The position numbers and the translations under genes were made by a program. The notes under the pieces are model-generated. The model was not told the origin of the DNA. It did no database searches and saw nothing but the letters and a program-made list of their open reading frames with translations. DNA of 64,000 bases, from positions 1-64,000 of the forward strand of contig JAKPSI010000087.1 of assembly GCA_029555415.1 (NCBI GenBank), read 5' to 3'. Below are positions 62,201 to 64,000 of this stretch, piece after piece (the stretch's first letter is position 1; each line of letters begins with the position of its first letter). Origin of the DNA: Bacteroidota bacterium (GTDB lineage Bacteria > Bacteroidota > Bacteroidia > Chitinophagales > Chitinophagaceae).

Positions 62201-62398
62201 ACCGTCTGAACCAACGGCGATCACATTCGTATTGTCGAAATAGTCAACATCCAGCACTGTAAAACCGAATGGACGGGGATTGCTGAAACGCCAGTTCGCA
62301 GTATTGTACTGCCCCTGCTGACCTTTTGCGATCCCACTGACACAGATCATAATGAACAACAGGTAAGCGCACTTACTCACAAAGCAGTTCTTTGTCAT
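59243..62398 (-). CDS. Secreted BNR/YCF48-like repeat protein with SprB repeat and type B CTD
   Basis: 1051 residues with a signal peptide ending at about residue 26 (SGIAKGQ). Most of the protein is a propeller built from about nine BNR/YCF48-like repeats with the motif STDGGxxW (for example AKSTDGGLNWKYG, AKTTDGGSTWSLV, YKTTDGGTTWTSI, YRTTDGGASWVDI). At about 800-870 comes a SprB-type repeat (GGIAPYTYSIDGGAYQPANTF), then an Ig-like segment and the gliding-type C-terminal domain (DAFTPNGDGLNDRW, FNRYGNVVYENANY, WDGTFSGKAVADGTYYY). Exported by the type IX system with the PorP/SprF partner that follows. A surface adhesin or gliding role is inferred. Confidence 0.93.
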   Translation of the reverse strand: MTKNCFVSKCAYLLFIMICVSGIAKGQQGQYNTANWRFSNPRPFGFTVLDVDYFDNTNVIAVGSDGGIAKSTDGGLNWKYGVFTFTTSTGLVTKPTFADVHFVTASIAYAVGSSGCLAKTTDGGSTWSLVVNPLYGNQKAINAVWFTSSTVGYIGGTFNTPDSLPKLYVTRNGGSTWDSLSAPPVNGITRIGYINNPNLAPVAYNVDAKAKDIYRIEFINDSTGFVCGSGSPLFPAHPAVNTTTCVPNNTNTTSGAHTAALLWKVTKNGIVDYSLSKERLGYTGVTVATVLCSSRYANITPAAQTYRAMNIINDSTVVLMSFNNNTVVRVNTGKNDSTLNVNVPGRYEKGKYQVLNFPFPPLNATPIPNPQVLLASNPYQMRRNSAGQLFAAAGNGLLWVSSDTGRNWVRYNSLPQGQNYSSSSTWAFDIAPDGKMLSMGSNGVYAMAAAWQNWVTNYNFVAPGGGYAETEFADCNNGIASGSSTIVVTSDGGKTWVDKSRPDFAASFYSINGQAYPNTGKFYVAVSNGVIYKSTDKGTTLDPAYTDVNYQMNDVAGVGNDTVYAVGYSSFSVPTASRKSTFFRSYNSGTTWQTVDISATTTTPAFTAPTLSQMAFPSRLVGYVAGSRNGIYKTTDGGTTWTSINPFPALNQFPTGFPNTAITYTDIQALSDNVVFAVGNMFTSQSVRRVYRTTDGGASWVDITGNIPTISPVGNLNAVLFHDINNGYVVTPGGVLLKTTNGGASWTLDLSPTGTIFNNLAFAPRTVPAGVTMANRKLFVSGFGVASTAGAIMEYGDTTAYNVSMTEALTVTCDNAAQGAVTINAVGGIAPYTYSIDGGAYQPANTFTGLAAGNHVISVKDAFCGNFTKTVTIGVKPHPTVYAGQDVTILQGDYTTLAGSSSLPVQSFTWTPNTGIIGSNTGSLAPLVQPVVTTAYTLTVTATNGCVSADNVNVNVLPDCIKVMDAFTPNGDGLNDRWIVTNNGGTCSKQVHVRVFNRYGNVVYENANYTNNWDGTFSGKAVADGTYYYIVEYTLINGKKVGVKGNVTILR

Positions 62399-62461
62399 AA
62401 TGGATAACTTTTTAGTTTTGGTATAAGGGAAAGCAATATTAGAGTATGCCCGAAAACTGGC

Positions 62462-62479
62462 TGTAGAATTAATTCTACA
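62462..62479. promoter_or_regulatory. Perfect 18-base palindrome between divergent type IX substrate genes
   Basis: Half-site TGTAGAATT is repeated inverted with no spacer. It sits 64 bases upstream of one start and 44 bases upstream of the other in a 124-base divergent region, where an operator for both genes would be expected. It has no T tail, so it is not a terminator. Confidence 0.55.
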
Positions 62480-62522
62480 TTGAGTTAGCTATATTCGTCT
62501 CAATATTGGAACGTAATTGCTG

Positions 62523-64000
62523 ATGCGCCGGCTTTCTATCATATTAATTATTAGCCTCTTAGGGTGGTCGGGTTTGCAGGCCCAGGACAAGTCGAACCGT
62601 GGCCGCGAATTCTGGCTGGGATATAATTTCAATTATAGTTTCTACTGGGAAAGCCCGGTCAACGCACAGGAACTGGCCATTTATATCAGCACGGAACAAG
62701 CCGCAACGGTCACCGTCAGCATCAGCAATACCGGCTTCATCCGTGTTCTGAATATTCCCGCCAATACAGTTGACGCGACCATCACCATCCCAAAACAAGG
62801 ACCGGATGACGCACGTATCCTCACTGATGGACTCAGCAATCATGGTATCCATATCGTCAGTGATGTGCCCGTAGCCGTTTATGCGCACCAATACGCCACC
62901 ATGGTTTCCGGTGCTACGATGCTCATGCCCGTTGAAACATGGGGCTATTCCTACTACTCCATCAATTATTATCAGACCACTTCGCAAAGCAGTCCGAACG
63001 ACTGGTACTCCTGGTTCAATGTTGTTGCAACGGAGGATAATACCAGAGTGGAGATCACACCATCAGATACCACCAAGAATGGTTGGCTGCCCTACCAAAC
63101 GTATACTGTCAATCTGAACAAAGGAGAGATCTATAATGTATTCGGCAAAGCGATCTTCGACGGTAATCCTTCCCATGCCAGTAAGGACATGACCGGCAGT
63201 AAGATCATTTCCGTTCCGGGCGCAGATGGCAATTGCCACCCGGTTGGTGTGTTCTCCGGATCCGGCGGGATCCGCCTCTGTCGGGGTGATGGCGGCGAAT
63301 TCGTTCACCAGCAGGTATTCCCCGCACAGGCATGGGGCACCCGTTACCTGACCTATCATACGATCAATAACACCAATACCAATATCACGGAAACCAACCG
63401 GAACATCTATCGTGTCTGCGTGCAGGACCCCACCACTATCGTGAAGAAGAACGGGGTACCCATGACCGGTATCATCAAGAATTTCTACTACGAGTACATG
63501 GATTCTACCGGTGGTGATTATATCGAATCGGATAAACCGATCCAGGTAGCGCAGTACATGACCAATAAGAATCAGTGCTGGAACTTCCCGACCACTACCC
63601 CCGCTCCGCTTTCTTACGGTGATCCCGAGATGTTCTACATCAGCCCGATCGAACAGGGACAACGTTCTGTACTTTTTTATGTAAGCCGCAAGTCATCGAT
63701 CGATTATGTGTATGCGAACATCCATCTGCCCACAGCCGCCGTCAATTCTTTATTGGTGGATGGGGCCGCTGTACCTTCCGGACAGATCATTCCGCATCCG
63801 CACCTGCCCTCCTACTCTGTAGCACTGGTGCGTTTCATTGGACCAGCAACGCAACACACCATCACCTGTGACTCCGCATTCACGTCCACCGTTTACGGCC
63901 TGGGTAATTATGAGAGTTATGGATATAATGTAGGTACGCTGATCAATAACCTGAACAATTACAGTGCGATCAGGAATACACTGAATCAGACCGCGGTCAC
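62523..64000 (+). CDS. Secreted IgGFc-binding-like protein, partial (3' end outside window)
   Basis: Open from ATG 62523 to the window end (492 codons, no stop). A signal peptide (LSIILIISLLGWSGLQAQ) is followed by SNRGREFWLGYNFNY, GIHIVSDVPVAVYAHQYATM, WFNVVATEDNTRVEITPSD and YGLGNYESYGYNVGT, matching block by block the first 470 residues of the protein at 1143-6332 (SNKGKDFWIIYLGH, GIHIVTDHPVVVYAHEL, YGFGNVESYGYNAGT). It is probably a paralogous surface protein with PKD domains and a type IX CTD further on; that part is not visible. Confidence 0.9.
   Translation, partial: MRRLSIILIISLLGWSGLQAQDKSNRGREFWLGYNFNYSFYWESPVNAQELAIYISTEQAATVTVSISNTGFIRVLNIPANTVDATITIPKQGPDDARILTDGLSNHGIHIVSDVPVAVYAHQYATMVSGATMLMPVETWGYSYYSINYYQTTSQSSPNDWYSWFNVVATEDNTRVEITPSDTTKNGWLPYQTYTVNLNKGEIYNVFGKAIFDGNPSHASKDMTGSKIISVPGADGNCHPVGVFSGSGGIRLCRGDGGEFVHQQVFPAQAWGTRYLTYHTINNTNTNITETNRNIYRVCVQDPTTIVKKNGVPMTGIIKNFYYEYMDSTGGDYIESDKPIQVAQYMTNKNQCWNFPTTTPAPLSYGDPEMFYISPIEQGQRSVLFYVSRKSSIDYVYANIHLPTAAVNSLLVDGAAVPSGQIIPHPHLPSYSVALVRFIGPATQHTITCDSAFTSTVYGLGNYESYGYNVGTLINNLNNYSAIRNTLNQTAV

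Overview
The window comes from a Bacteroidota chromosome, most likely a Chitinophagaceae-like member of Chitinophagales (inference). The signs are three large secreted proteins with gliding-type (type B) type IX secretion C-terminal domains plus a fourth likely one cut by the window end, a PorP/SprF partner, a SusC/SusD pair, an LptD/OstA envelope set, a fused SpmA-SpmB protein, promoters of the Bacteroidota form TTTG-N19..22-TAnnTTTG, and almost no Shine-Dalgarno sites. I see no insertion sequence, phage, CRISPR or conjugation gene.

Layout. 0-1 kb: ung, tRNA-Arg(TCT) and a hairpin-riddled partial tRNA copy. 1-6.3 kb: a 1729-residue secreted PKD protein. 6.7-14.6 kb: envelope biogenesis genes (plsC, lptD, amidase, MCE/MlaD protein, OstA-like LptA protein). 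14.7-17.4 kb: nhaD, a small outer-membrane protein and repeat-filled DNA. 17.4-23.9 kb: DeoR regulator, SusC, SusD and a DUF4397-type lipoprotein, ending in a strong terminator. 24-27 kb: spmAB fusion and ychF. 27-37 kb: a large unknown outer-membrane protein, a second type IX substrate, an erythromycin esterase family protein and oligopeptidase B. 37.6-41.2 kb: sdhCAB. 41.3-46.9 kb: thrA-thrB-thrC plus a conserved unknown gene, with a Thr/Ile leader peptide upstream. 46.9-48.6 kb: murQ and its sugar kinase. 48.7-57.6 kb: S41 protease, ECF sigma and membrane anti-sigma candidate, cystathionine beta-synthase family enzyme, a kinase-fold-like unknown, and fructose-bisphosphate aldolase. 57.8-64 kb: a small CX4CH lipoprotein, the PorP/SprF plus SprB-like pair, and a divergent type IX-type gene running off the end.

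The most unusual feature lies between the genes. Degenerate tandem arrays with a 7-base period, built from about ten different words (TTTTGAA, GGATAAT, GGTAATA, AATAGTC, GGGTTTT, CAAGCTA, ACTGCCT and others), occur at more than twenty places. At least eleven abut or contain a stop codon, and there they are oriented so that the gene's sense strand carries TAA/TAG/TGA words; because 7 is not a multiple of 3, stops fall in all three frames. Arrays just before start codons are in the opposite, stop-free orientation, and two have been, or could be, translated into N-termini. A second layer of intergenic DNA consists of concatenated hairpins in tandem units of 59, 100 and 105 bases.

All calls rest on reading the sequence and on family knowledge; no search or folding program was run.
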